The notes: generated from the letters alone by a model not told the origin. Counted from the first letter of the stretch, positions 24,613 through 33,108 are shown. The stretch: DNA of 64,000 bases from CAJCIS01 sp965276755 (GCA_965276755.1 OZ255625.1:3162001-3226000), one strand, 5' to 3'. Made by a program: numbers and translations.

Positions 24613-25188
24613 ATGGCTAATGAGTGGGCGCGCAAGGTTGGCCAGATGCTGCGCGGCGTGCGTCCTGGTCTCGCAGGCCTTGCCACCAGCCGTCTCTCTC
24701 TTCCCGGCCACGGCATGGTCATCACCAGCCCGGCCTTTGCCGAGGGGGGCACCATCCCCACCCGCTACACCCAGGATGGCGAGAGCCTGTTCCCGCCGCT
24801 CTACTGGGACAACATCCCGCCGGCCACTAAATCCCTGGTGCTTCTTGTCGAGGACGCGGACGCGCCCTTTCCGCGCCCGCTGGTGCATGCCCTTCTGCAT
24901 GCCATTCCGCCGACTTTGTCGGGCATTCCCGAAGGCGGGGTCGCCCTTCGGCAGACTCGTCCCTCCCCGCTGGGTTTTCAGGCGGGGCGCAACTCCGTGT
25001 CTCGCGCCGGCTGGATGGCGCCCTCGCCCATTCCGGGGCATGGGCCGCACCGCTATGCTTTCCAGCTTTTGGCCATCGATACGGGGCCGAGCTTTGCCAG
25101 TCCGCCCGGACGTGGCACGCTGCTGCGCGCGGTGCGCCAGAACATCATTGCGGCTTGCCGGCTGATTGGGGTGTATCAGCGGGCTTGA
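24613..25188 (+). CDS. YbhB/YbcL-type (PEBP/Raf kinase inhibitor-like) protein
   Basis: 191 aa. Phosphatidylethanolamine-binding-protein fold: FAEGGTIPTRYTQDGESLFPPLYWDNIPPATKSLVLLVEDADAP, the central HALLHAIPPTLSGIP (ligand-pocket His region) and GHGPHRYAFQLLAIDT. Residues 1-35 are an extra leader without clear signal-peptide character. Bacterial members have no settled function. ATG 24613 is preceded by GAAGGGGG. Confidence 0.82.
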   Translation: MANEWARKVGQMLRGVRPGLAGLATSRLSLPGHGMVITSPAFAEGGTIPTRYTQDGESLFPPLYWDNIPPATKSLVLLVEDADAPFPRPLVHALLHAIPPTLSGIPEGGVALRQTRPSPLGFQAGRNSVSRAGWMAPSPIPGHGPHRYAFQLLAIDTGPSFASPPGRGTLLRAVRQNIIAACRLIGVYQRA

Positions 25189-25207
25189 GGCAACCAAGCG
25201 GCAGGCG

Positions 25208-25396
25208 AAAAAAGTTGGGGGAGATGTGCCATCCCCCCCAAACCCCCCGTCGATTTTCAGGCTTCGTCTTAAATAATGACGGGGGGTCTGGGGGGGATGG
25301 CACATCTCCCCCAGCTTTTTCTTCACTTCAATTCGGCTCTTTCACTTCACTCGATTGCCCTGTGCCATCCCCGCCAAACCCCCCGTCATTGGTTTA
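25208..25396. repeat. Element A pair with MITE-type right arm, plus a third partial copy
   Basis: A head-to-head pair (25208-25320) continues into CTTCACTTCAATTCGGCTC and the terminal repeat CTTCACTCGATTGCCCT (25345-25361), which is the exact inverse of the left end at 9683. A half copy (TGCCATCC...CCCCCCGTCATT) follows to 25396. Lies between convergent genes. Confidence 0.8.
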
Positions 25397-25413
25397 GTCC
25401 AAGCCGTTGCGCG

Positions 25414-26805
25414 TCAAGCGGCGTGATTAAACCCGCGTCTGGCAAAGCGCGGCGCATCGATCAGCCAGCCGACCTCAGCCGCCGGCATCGGGCGCGCATA
25501 GAAGAACCCTTGTGCGTGATCGCACTCCATCGCCGTCAAACGTTCGGCGACCGCGCCGCTCTCCACGCCCTCGGCCGTCGCGGTCATGCCCAAATGATGG
25601 GCGAGCTGGATGATAGCGTGCACGCACGCGCCGGCGCGCGGATCCTCGAGCATGTCGACGATGAAGCTCTTGTCGATCTTCACCCGCGCGAAGGCGATCT
25701 GCCGCAATTGCTGGAAGTTGGCGTAGCCCGTGCCGAAATCGTCCAGCACCAGCTTGACTCCATGGGGCGCAAAGGACGCGAGCTGATCGCGCGACTCGAC
25801 CAGGTCACGCATGACGGCCGTTTCCGTAACCTCGAGCTCGATGCGTGAGGGATCGATCATGTCATGGCCGAACGTGCCTGGCCCCTCGATGAACCCCAGC
25901 ACGTCCATGACGTCACGCGGGCTTGTATTGAAGGCGAAGTGCCAGCTCCGCGGCCAGCTTTGCGCATCAAGCTGCACCTTTTCCAGCAGCACGCCGGTGA
26001 TGTCACGGCACAGCCCCCGCTCCTCCGCCAGCGGAATGAAGCTGGCGGGCTCCAGGATGCCCCGGCTTGGGTGCGCCCAGCGCGCCAGCACCTCCATGCC
26101 CGCAATCTGGCCGCTGCCAAGCGCGATAATGGGTTGGTAGTAGGGCACGATCTGGGCGCGCTCGATGGCTGCACCCAGGTCACGCGCGCTCTGGTCTCGC
26201 CCGCGTGCCTCTTGCACCAGGACATCCGAGCAGCGCGTGGCAAAGCCGCCGCCTGCCGCCTTGGCTTTGTCAACCGCCAGACGCGCGCAGTGCAGTGCCT
26301 CCTCGAAATTCTCTCCGCTATCGGGCAGCAGCGCGTAGCCCAGCGTGGCCGAAAAGGACAGCGTCGCGCCTCGGTGCGTGAAAGAGGCAGTTGCTTCGCC
26401 AAGCAGCGCCCTTGCCCAGGACTCGACGTCACCATCCTGTCTGCCGACGGGGGCAACCATGACGAACTCATCGCCGCCCAGGCTGGCGAAGCTGCCGCCA
26501 GCGGCCAGAGCGATAGCATCGAGCCTGCGGCTGAGGATGCGCAACAATGCGTCTGCCGCCGCCATCCCATGCAGGCTTTTGATCACGCGAAACCGATCCA
26601 CGTCCAGAACCGCGAGCACCTGCGGATGACCATGCCCCATGGACATGGCGACGAGGCGTTCTATGTTGCGGCGGCTGGTCAAGCCTTGCGGCGGCGCCGA
26701 TCCTGCTTGAACTGTCAGGGTCGTAAACTTTTCAGAAGTCTTTGCTGCCGACCCGCGCGTGGTCGGCAGAGCACGCGTACCCCCAGAAAGCCCACCGGCC
26801 GCCAT
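25414..26805 (-). CDS. GGDEF-EAL protein, probable c-di-GMP phosphodiesterase
   Basis: 463 aa, no membrane segment or sensor domain. GGDEF domain about 55-190: the signature GGDEF (110-114) is intact, but the guanine-binding Asn of the usual DxDxFKxIND motif is Lys here (DVDRFRVIKSLHG), so cyclase activity is doubtful and the domain may be regulatory. EAL domain about 205-450 keeps catalytic residues: EVLARW (ExL), NTSPRD, ELEVTET, DDFGTGYANF, KIDKSF and EGVE, so phosphodiesterase activity is likely. The ATG at 26805 leaves about 50 residues before the first domain. Confidence 0.85.
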   Translation of the reverse strand: MAAGGLSGGTRALPTTRGSAAKTSEKFTTLTVQAGSAPPQGLTSRRNIERLVAMSMGHGHPQVLAVLDVDRFRVIKSLHGMAAADALLRILSRRLDAIALAAGGSFASLGGDEFVMVAPVGRQDGDVESWARALLGEATASFTHRGATLSFSATLGYALLPDSGENFEEALHCARLAVDKAKAAGGGFATRCSDVLVQEARGRDQSARDLGAAIERAQIVPYYQPIIALGSGQIAGMEVLARWAHPSRGILEPASFIPLAEERGLCRDITGVLLEKVQLDAQSWPRSWHFAFNTSPRDVMDVLGFIEGPGTFGHDMIDPSRIELEVTETAVMRDLVESRDQLASFAPHGVKLVLDDFGTGYANFQQLRQIAFARVKIDKSFIVDMLEDPRAGACVHAIIQLAHHLGMTATAEGVESGAVAERLTAMECDHAQGFFYARPMPAAEVGWLIDAPRFARRGFNHAA

Positions 26806-26941
26806 CTACTCGTCCTTGCGTATTCATCATGATATACCAGAGTATGCTTCGGCCTTGCGCATTGGCAAGGTTACAATCGCGGAAATTTTGCTATTCTTTC
26901 GGACGCACATACCGCTATGCCGCAGGCGCCACACCTGATCG

Positions 26942-27406
26942 TCAGGCGCGTTTCTTTTCCTTTGATTTAGCCCGCAGATCTTGAAAAAAAAGCCTTAGCA
27001 TCATTCTGGATTCAGCTTCCCGAATGCCGCCGATGATTTCGGGCTGGTGAGAATTGGGCGACGTGTCGAAAATGCGCACGCCGTGCGCCAACCCGCCGGC
27101 TTTTGGATCGTAGGCGGAAAATAGTATCCGCGTCACACGCAGCAATCCCGCCGCCGCCGCGCACATCGCGCACGGCTCCAGGCTCACCCACAAGCTGCAA
27201 CCCTCAAGCCGGCCGCTGGGTGGGACCAAGTGGCGCAGTGCCGCGCGCATCGCAAGCATTTCGGCGTGGGCGCAAGCGTCGCCCGCCGCACGCATGCCGT
27301 TGCCGCGAACTGCCACGATGGCGCCTGCGCTATCGGTTACCGCCGCACCTACCGGCACCTCGCCGCGCGCGCCGGTGCGCCGAGCCGCGGCAAGGGCCAG
27401 CGCCAT
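26942..27406 (-). CDS. tadA: tRNA-specific adenosine deaminase-like protein
   Basis: 154 aa cytidine-deaminase-fold zinc enzyme. Zn motifs HAEM (catalytic Glu, in DACAHAEMLAMRAAL) and PCAMC (in VSLEPCAMCAAA) are intact; ARGEVPVGAAVTD and ILFSAYDPKAGG fit TadA, which converts A34 to inosine in tRNA-Arg(ACG). The C-terminus is Lys-rich. ATG 27406 gives the typical start MALALAAARRTGARGEVPVG; an earlier ATG at 27511 would overlap the divergent amidotransferase gene. Confidence 0.85.
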   Translation of the reverse strand: MALALAAARRTGARGEVPVGAAVTDSAGAIVAVRGNGMRAAGDACAHAEMLAMRAALRHLVPPSGRLEGCSLWVSLEPCAMCAAAAGLLRVTRILFSAYDPKAGGLAHGVRIFDTSPNSHQPEIIGGIREAESRMMLRLFFQDLRAKSKEKKRA

Positions 27407-27509
27407 CGGATCGGGTCGCGCCGTGCGCGGCTCGAGTCCCGGCCGGGCCCCAGGGTGGGCAAGAGCTGCCAAGGGCGATAGCTGATGACCTTTGCGGATA
27501 CTCGTCCTC

Positions 27510-28241
27510 ATGACCCCTTCCAGATCCCGCAGCGCGCGGCCGCGTATCGGCCTGACGCTGGATGCCGAGCCAGCCGGCGGCTACTCGGCCTACCCATGGT
27601 ATGCGCTACGCATCAACTACGCCCAAGCCGTGGCAGGGGCCGGCGGCCTGCCTTTGCCGCTGCCGCATCTGCCCTCACTCGCCGCGGAGATGCTGGACGC
27701 CATCGACGCCCTGATCGTCACCGGGGGCGCCTTCGACGTCTTGCCCACCCTCTATGGCGAGGCCACAGCCCATGACAGCGTGACCACCAAGGCCGACCGC
27801 ACCGCGGCCGAGCTGGCGCTGCTGGAAGGCGCGCTCGACCGCGCCATGCCCGTGCTGGGCATCTGCGGCGGCGAGCAGCTGCTGGCCGTGGCCCTGGGCG
27901 GCACGCTGATCCAGCACATTCCCGATGCAGTGCCCGGCGCACTGGCCCACGAGCAGCCCGGGCCGCGCCACCTGGCGGGCCACAACGTCGCGGTGGCGCC
28001 AGGCACGCTGCTGCACCGTATCGTTGGCGCCACGACCATGCGGGTGAACTCATCGCACCACCAGGCCGTGCGCGAGGCCGGCCGGGCCGCGGTCAACGCC
28101 CGTGCCCCAGACGGCGTGATCGAAGGCATAGAAGACCCAAGCCGGCGCTTCTGCCTGGGCGTGCAGTGGCACCCCGAGTTCCACATTGATCCAGGCGACG
28201 CGCGGATCTTCGCCGCTTTGATCGAGGCGGCACGCGCATGA
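27510..28241 (+). CDS. Gamma-glutamyl-gamma-aminobutyrate hydrolase-type (peptidase C26) amidotransferase
   Basis: 243 aa class I glutamine-amidotransferase fold. The nucleophile elbow GICGGEQLL carries the catalytic Cys; VQWHPEF supplies His and Glu. IGLTLDAEPAGGYSAYPWYALRINYAQAVAGAGGLPLPLP and VTGGAFDV are as in PuuD-like hydrolases. No polyamine genes are nearby, so the substrate is uncertain. Start ATG 27510 is preferred over 27492. Its end overlaps the next gene by ATGA. Confidence 0.85.
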   Translation: MTPSRSRSARPRIGLTLDAEPAGGYSAYPWYALRINYAQAVAGAGGLPLPLPHLPSLAAEMLDAIDALIVTGGAFDVLPTLYGEATAHDSVTTKADRTAAELALLEGALDRAMPVLGICGGEQLLAVALGGTLIQHIPDAVPGALAHEQPGPRHLAGHNVAVAPGTLLHRIVGATTMRVNSSHHQAVREAGRAAVNARAPDGVIEGIEDPSRRFCLGVQWHPEFHIDPGDARIFAALIEAARA

Positions 28242-29077
28242 GCGAGACGCCTGCCAGAGAGGGTGACCGCATCGCCAAATGGCTGGCCCGCGCAGGCGTG
28301 GCCAGCCGGCGGGACGCCGAGCGCCTGCTGGCCGAAGGGCGCGTGCGCCTGAACAATGTGCGCGTCGATCACCCCGCCACCTTCGTCACTGCGGCGGACA
28401 TCGTCCAGGTCAACGGTACAGTCGTTCAGGCGCCCGGCCGCGCGCGCCTGTGGCGCTACCACAAGCCGGACGGCCTGCTGACCACGCATCGCGACCCGCA
28501 AGGCCGCCCGACTGTTTTTTCCAAGATGCCGGCCGAACTTGGCCGCGTCGTTTCCGTCGGCCGCCTGGATCTGAACAGCGAGGGTCTGCTGCTGCTGACC
28601 AACGATGGGGGCCTGGCGCGGCAGCTCGAGCTGCCGAGCACAGGCTGGCTGCGCCGATACCGCGTGCGCGTGCACGGTCAGGTCGATGAAGCCGCACTCG
28701 GCCGGCTGCATGCCGGGCTGACGATTGACGGCATGAAGTATGGCCCGATCGAGGCCGGGCTGGACAGCCGCCGGGGCGATAACGCCTGGTTGACCGTGTC
28801 CATCCACGAGGGCAAGAACCGTGAAATACGCCGCGTCATGGCCTATCTTGGGTTGGGCACGACGCGGCTGATCCGCATTGCCTATGGGCCGTTCCAGTTG
28901 GGGAACCTGGCGCGCGGCGGTCTTGATGAGGTGTCGCCGAAGGTGTTGCGGGATCAGTTGCCGAAGGAAAGTAAAGTAATACCAGCCAGCAGAGAGATTG
29001 ACTCTCAGAGTAAGGCTGGGGGAGATGTGCCATCCCCCCCAGACCCCCCGTCGATTGTAGAGCCTCGTTCAAAATAA
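28238..29077 (+). CDS. rRNA pseudouridine synthase, RsuA/RluB/E/F type
   Basis: 279 aa. S4 RNA-binding domain (DRIAKWLARAGVASRRDAERLLAEGRVRLNN) followed by the catalytic domain with the Asp motif GRLDLNSEGLLLLTNDG and C-terminal EGKNREIRRVMAYLGLGTTRLIRIAYGPF. Closest in build to RluB (23S U2605). Overlaps the amidotransferase gene by 4 bp. The last 20 or so residues, AGGDVPSPPDPPSIVEPRSK, are translated element A sequence rather than enzyme; the domain itself ends near residue 250. Confidence 0.9.
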   Translation: MSETPAREGDRIAKWLARAGVASRRDAERLLAEGRVRLNNVRVDHPATFVTAADIVQVNGTVVQAPGRARLWRYHKPDGLLTTHRDPQGRPTVFSKMPAELGRVVSVGRLDLNSEGLLLLTNDGGLARQLELPSTGWLRRYRVRVHGQVDEAALGRLHAGLTIDGMKYGPIEAGLDSRRGDNAWLTVSIHEGKNREIRRVMAYLGLGTTRLIRIAYGPFQLGNLARGGLDEVSPKVLRDQLPKESKVIPASREIDSQSKAGGDVPSPPDPPSIVEPRSK

Positions 29078-29122
29078 TGACCGGGAGGTTTGGGCTGGAT
29101 GGCACATCTCCTCGAATCTTTC
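29011..29122. repeat. Element A, head-to-head pair overlapping a gene end
   Basis: Left copy is translated as the tail of the pseudouridine synthase gene; the right copy is partly decayed (GCTGGATGGCACATCTCCTC). It is preceded by GATTGACTCTCAGAGTAAGG (28996-29015), which recurs inverted near 53230. Confidence 0.85.
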
Positions 29123-29125
29123 TCT

Positions 29126-29165
29126 CGAAAGTTTTTTACTTCTTTTTTTCAAAAAAGAACTGCTA
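29126..29165. repeat. Element B copy directly after an element A pair
   Basis: GAAAGTTTTTTACTTC with matching A-run arm. It ends 24 bp before the glutaryl-CoA dehydrogenase start. Confidence 0.75.
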
Positions 29166-29189
29166 GCCTTTTGTCAGAGAGGAACACCA

Positions 29190-30389
29190 ATGGACGGCAC
29201 GACCGCACCGATTGCCGGTTTCAACTGGCAAGACGCTTTCCTATTGGACGACCAGCTCACCGAAGAAGAGCGCCTGGTGCGCGACACCGCGCGCGGCTAC
29301 GCGCAGACCCGCCTGCTGCCGCGCGTCACCTCGGCCTATCTGGACGAGCGTTTCGACCGCGAAATCATAAACGAAATGGGCGAGCTCGGCCTGCTGGGTG
29401 CAACCATCCCGGCCGAATACGGCGGCGCGGGGCTGGGCTATGTCAGCTACGGCCTGGTGGCGCGCGAGGTGGAGCGCGTCGACAGCGGCTACCGCAGCGC
29501 AATGAGCGTGCAATCCAGCCTGGTGATGCACCCGATCTTTGCCTATGGCACCGAGGCGCAGCGCCGGAAATACCTGCCGCGTCTGGCCAGCGGCGAGTGG
29601 ATCGGCTGCTTCGGCCTGACCGAGCCCGATGCGGGTTCGGACCCCGCCGGCATGCGCACGCGCGCGGAGCGTGTGGACGGCGGCTATCGCTTGAATGGTG
29701 CGAAGATGTGGATCACCAACAGCCCGATCGCCGATCTGGCCGTGGTGTGGGCGAAATCGGCCGCGCATGGCGATGCCATTCGCGGCTTTATCGTCGAGCG
29801 CGGCATGCGCGGGTTTTCCACGCCGAAGATCGAGAAGAAATTGTCGCTGCGCGCGAGCATCACCGGCGAGATCGTGCTGGAGGATGTCGAAATCCCCGAG
29901 GACAATTTGCTACCCAATGTGTCCGGCCTGAAGGGGCCGTTCGGGTGTTTGAACCGCGCGCGTTACGGCATTGCGTGGGGCGTCATGGGGGCGGCCGAGG
30001 CCTGTATGACCGCCGCGCGGGGCTATACGCTGGATCGGCGGCAATTCGGCCGGCCGCTGGCGGCCACGCAACTCGTGCAGAAGAAGTTGGCCGACATGGA
30101 GACGGAGATTTCGCTGGGCTTGCAGGCCGCGTTGCGCGTCGGGCGGCTGTTTGAAGAGGGGCGCATGGCGCCGGAGATGATCTCGCTCATCAAGCGCAAC
30201 AATTGCGGCAAGGCGCTGGATATTGCGCGCGTGGCGCGGGACATGCACGGTGGCAACGGAATTTCTGCCGAGTTTCATGTCATGCGGCATGCGGCGAATC
30301 TGGAGACGGTGAATACTTATGAGGGGACGCATGATGTGCATGCGCTGATCCTTGGGCGGGCGATTACGGGAATACAGGCGTTCTTCTAG
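29190..30389 (+). CDS. gcdH: Glutaryl-CoA dehydrogenase
   Basis: 399 aa FAD acyl-CoA dehydrogenase that oxidises and decarboxylates glutaryl-CoA to crotonyl-CoA in lysine/tryptophan breakdown. The C-terminus NTYEGTHDVHALILGRAITGIQAF is the specific GCDH signature with the catalytic Glu in YEGTHD. Other motifs: GCFGLTEPDAGSDPAGM (FAD/substrate), KMWITNSPIADLAVVWAK and DMHGGNGIS. Full length. The following enzyme in the pathway is not adjacent; the crotonase at 14037 could contribute. Confidence 0.93.
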   Translation: MDGTTAPIAGFNWQDAFLLDDQLTEEERLVRDTARGYAQTRLLPRVTSAYLDERFDREIINEMGELGLLGATIPAEYGGAGLGYVSYGLVAREVERVDSGYRSAMSVQSSLVMHPIFAYGTEAQRRKYLPRLASGEWIGCFGLTEPDAGSDPAGMRTRAERVDGGYRLNGAKMWITNSPIADLAVVWAKSAAHGDAIRGFIVERGMRGFSTPKIEKKLSLRASITGEIVLEDVEIPEDNLLPNVSGLKGPFGCLNRARYGIAWGVMGAAEACMTAARGYTLDRRQFGRPLAATQLVQKKLADMETEISLGLQAALRVGRLFEEGRMAPEMISLIKRNNCGKALDIARVARDMHGGNGISAEFHVMRHAANLETVNTYEGTHDVHALILGRAITGIQAFF

Positions 30390-30503
30390 GTTCTTCTTTT
30401 TTGAAAAAAAGAAGCAAAAAACTTTTATCCATTTAGACGGGTGGTGGGGCAGCCTCTCGCCAAACATTCAAAAGTTTTTTGGTTCTTTTTTTTAAAAAAG
30501 AAC
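30390..30503. repeat. Two element B copies as an inverted pair
   Basis: Copies at 30390-30426 and 30469-30503 face each other around a 42-base spacer between the gcdH stop and the pqqC start. Confidence 0.85.
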
Positions 30504-30515
30504 AAAGGCTTTCCT

Positions 30516-31223
30516 ATGTCCCTCGAATCCGCACTCCGCCAAATCGGCGCCGAGCGCTACCACAACCTCCACCCCTTCCACCGCGCGCTGCATGACGGCA
30601 AGCTGAACCGGGGCCAGGTGCAGGCCTGGGCGCTCAACCGCTATTATTATCAGAGCCGCATTCCCGCCAAGGATGCGCACCTGATGGCGCGCTTGCCCGA
30701 GGCCGACGACCGCCGCGAATGGCGCCGCCGCATTGCCGACCACGACGGCACCGCGCCGGGCACAGGCGGCATCGCGCGCTGGCTGGCACTTGCTGTGGGC
30801 GTGGGGCTGGATGCGGATTATGTGCGATCGACCGCGGGCATTTTGCCCGGCACGCGTTTTGCCGTGGACGCCTACGTCAATTTCGTGCGTGACCGCAGCT
30901 TGGTCGAAGCGGTCGCCTCCTCGCTGACGGAATTGTTCTCGCCCGGCATTATCGCCGAGCGCGTATCGGGCATGTTGGCCCACTACGACTTCATTACGCC
31001 CGAGACGTTGGCCTATTTCACGCCGCGCCTGACCCAGGCGCCGCAGGACAGCGACTGGGCGCTGGCCTACGTCAAACGCCACGCCACGGACGCCGCAGGC
31101 CAGGAGGCGGTGCTGGCGGCGCTGCGTTTCAAATGCGACGTGCTGTGGTCGCAGTTGGACGCGCTGCATTATGCGTATGTGACGCCGGGGCTGATCTCGC
31201 CTGGGGCGTTTCGGCCGGGATGA
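30516..31223 (+). CDS. pqqC: Pyrroloquinoline-quinone synthase PqqC (orphan)
   Basis: 235 aa all-helical cofactorless oxidase that carries out the last ring closure and oxidation to PQQ. Hallmarks: YHNLHPFHRALHDGKLNRGQVQAWALNRYYYQSRIPAKDAHLMARLP, RREWRRRIADHDGT, FAVDAYVNFVR and LTELFSPGIIAERVSGMLAHYDFI. pqqA, B, D and E are not in the window, so it is separate from the usual operon. It could be a second copy or supply PQQ for periplasmic dehydrogenases. ATG 30516 is preceded by AAAGGCTTTCCT. Confidence 0.9.
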   Translation: MSLESALRQIGAERYHNLHPFHRALHDGKLNRGQVQAWALNRYYYQSRIPAKDAHLMARLPEADDRREWRRRIADHDGTAPGTGGIARWLALAVGVGLDADYVRSTAGILPGTRFAVDAYVNFVRDRSLVEAVASSLTELFSPGIIAERVSGMLAHYDFITPETLAYFTPRLTQAPQDSDWALAYVKRHATDAAGQEAVLAALRFKCDVLWSQLDALHYAYVTPGLISPGAFRPG

Positions 31224-31229
31224 TGTGGG

Positions 31230-31643
31230 TCAATTTGCTTCCGTGGCAATCAGCATGCGCGCCCCACGCGCAAGAAGCGACGACCGACTCTGGCCCGTGC
31301 GGCGAGATACGTCATCGACACGGGCAAGCAGACCCTCGTCGATGCTGATATTAACGCGCAGCGACCGCCCACTCACCTCGACCGGTACAAGCAAAGCCAA
31401 AGGGTCGTGAAAGATCGTGCGATCGTAGTCCGGAACCACATCCTCCTCGACCGAGAGTGGCAGTGCCTGGCCGTCCTGTTCCATGTCCTGCACGGCACAG
31501 GCCAGCGCATCCTTGGCCTGGCGCATGATGTCGCCAAATTTTTCGGCCACCGACGTCACGCCGGGCAAGCCGGGAAACACGATCGACCAGTTCGCCTCTT
31601 CGGGCACACGGTCCACAACGGCCAAATAGTATTTCGTGGTCAT
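31230..31643 (-). CDS. hicB: HicB-type antitoxin
   Basis: 137 aa. Degenerate RNase H-like HicB domain (YYLAVVDRVPEEANWSIVFPGLPGVTSVAEKFGDIMRQAKDALACAV) joined to a ribbon-helix-helix DNA-binding end (LRVNISIDEGLLARVDDVSRRTGQSRSSLLARGARML). It neutralises HicA and represses the operon. Located 12 bp downstream of hicA, in the hicA-hicB order. Confidence 0.88.
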   Translation of the reverse strand: MTTKYYLAVVDRVPEEANWSIVFPGLPGVTSVAEKFGDIMRQAKDALACAVQDMEQDGQALPLSVEEDVVPDYDRTIFHDPLALLVPVEVSGRSLRVNISIDEGLLARVDDVSRRTGQSRSSLLARGARMLIATEAN

Positions 31644-31655
31644 TCAAGCCGCGCC

Positions 31656-31847
31656 TTAATGTGCGGGCGGATAGAGCCAGCCCGCCTGTTCGCAGATCGC
31701 CCGCAAGGTCCCTTTGGGGATATCGCCGCGATGGCTGGAAACGACGACACGGCGCCCATCCTTCTTGAAGATGATGTGCGATCCCTTCCCCCGCAGCTCT
31801 TCCCAGCCGTCACGGCGAAGCCGGCTCATGGCCTCTCGCGCCGTCAT
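31656..31847 (-). CDS. hicA: HicA-type mRNA interferase toxin
   Basis: 63 aa dsRBD-like fold: REAMSRLRRDGWEELRGKGSHIIFKKDGRRVVVSSHRGDIPKGTLRAICEQAGW. The catalytic His is the one in GKGSHIIF. Cleaves mRNA and tmRNA independently of ribosomes. No clear ribosome site precedes the ATG at 31847; instead a perfect palindrome lies one base upstream, so translation may be weak or leaderless. Confidence 0.9.
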   Translation of the reverse strand: MTAREAMSRLRRDGWEELRGKGSHIIFKKDGRRVVVSSHRGDIPKGTLRAICEQAGWLYPPAH

Positions 31848-31848
31848 G

Positions 31849-31866
31849 TTGTGTAAACATACACAA
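31849..31866. promoter_or_regulatory. Putative HicB operator
   Basis: Perfect inverted repeat TTGTGTA-AACA-TACACAA, one base from the hicA start codon. Symmetry and position fit a ribbon-helix-helix operator for autoregulation. Confidence 0.65.
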
Positions 31867-31880
31867 TCAGCCCGCCGCTT

Positions 31881-33101
31881 TCAACCCCCAACCTGATTGA
31901 ACGGCCGGTCCCGATCCACCCGCACGTCCCCGGGCAGCCCCAGCACCCGCTCCGCAACGATATTGCGCAAAATCTCGTCCGTCCCGCCGGCAATCCGCCC
32001 ACCAGGCGCATAAAGCAACGCCTGCTGGAAGAGTGCCCTCATGGGCGCGCTGGCCGGATCGCTCACCAGGCCGCCGCTATCCATCAGATCCAGCGCATAG
32101 CTCGCAATCTCCTGCAATTTGCGCGCGCTGACAATCTTGTAAATCGAACTCTCAGGCCCCGGCATCTGCCCGCGAGACAGCGCCGTGATCGTCCGCAGCT
32201 TGGTATATTCCAGCCCCTTGCTTTGCACATACCAATCCGCCAGCCGCTCGCGCACGGACGCATCCGCCAACGCCGGCGCCCCGCGCAATTCCACGCTGCG
32301 CGCCAGCTCCATCACCTCGCCGTAATCCGGACCGGCCAACGTGCCAACCGCGAGACGCTCATGCATCAGCGTCGTCAGCGCGACCTTCCAGCCCTGCCCC
32401 ACATCGCCCAGCCGCTGGCTATCAGGAATGCGCACATCAGTAAAAAATACCTCGTTGAAATTGGACGTGCCCGAAATCTGCCGTATCCGCCGCACCTCCA
32501 CACCCGGGCTGTGCATATCCAAAAAGAACATGCTCAGCCCTGCATGTTTTGGCACGCTCGGGTCCGTGCGCGTCAGCAGCAGCCCGTAATCGGAAAAATG
32601 CGCCCCGCTCGTCCAGATCTTCTGCCCATTGACAATCCAGTCCTCGCCGTCCCGCTGCGCGCGCATGCGCAACCCCGCCACGTCCGAGCCCGCACCCGGC
32701 TCCGAAAATAGCTGGCACCAAATCTCCTCGCCCCGCAGCGCCGGCCCGACATGGCGTTGCGCAATCGCCGCATCCGCATACGCCATCAACGTCGGCACGC
32801 ACATGCCCAAACCAATTTCGAACACGCCCCTGGGCAGCGCATATTTCGCCTCCTCCTGCCCGTAAATCACCTGCTGCATCGGCGTGCCGCCGCGGCCTCC
32901 CCAGTGCTTCGGCCAGGTGATGCCGGCAAAGCCGGCGGCGGCCTTCTTGGCCTGCCAGTCACGCGCCCTTGCCACGTAGTCGGCGTCCACCGCTTCAGGA
33001 TCGGACAGGCGGCCGGCGCGTAGCGCGGCGTGAGCCTGCAGAAAACCAATTACATTCGCACGAAACACGGCTTCTTCGGCGGTATCGGAGAAATCCATCA
33101 C
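31881..33101 (-). CDS. Acyl-CoA dehydrogenase family protein (large partner)
   Basis: 406 aa. MDFSDTAEEAVFRANVIGFLQAH start, GITWPKHWGGRGGTPMQQVIYGQEEAKY, FSEPGAGSDVAGLRMRAQRDGEDWIVNGQKIWTSGAHFSDYGLLLTRTD (FAD/substrate signature) and C-terminal GGTDEILRNIVAERVLGLPG. This subtype usually forms a heteromer with a second, slightly shorter ACAD encoded next to it, as here (33162-34256), and acts on bulky substrates such as branched or cyclic acyl-CoAs or sterol side chains. Substrate here unknown. Confidence 0.88.
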   Translation of the reverse strand: MMDFSDTAEEAVFRANVIGFLQAHAALRAGRLSDPEAVDADYVARARDWQAKKAAAGFAGITWPKHWGGRGGTPMQQVIYGQEEAKYALPRGVFEIGLGMCVPTLMAYADAAIAQRHVGPALRGEEIWCQLFSEPGAGSDVAGLRMRAQRDGEDWIVNGQKIWTSGAHFSDYGLLLTRTDPSVPKHAGLSMFFLDMHSPGVEVRRIRQISGTSNFNEVFFTDVRIPDSQRLGDVGQGWKVALTTLMHERLAVGTLAGPDYGEVMELARSVELRGAPALADASVRERLADWYVQSKGLEYTKLRTITALSRGQMPGPESSIYKIVSARKLQEIASYALDLMDSGGLVSDPASAPMRALFQQALLYAPGGRIAGGTDEILRNIVAERVLGLPGDVRVDRDRPFNQVGG

Positions 33102-33108
33102 AAAACCT

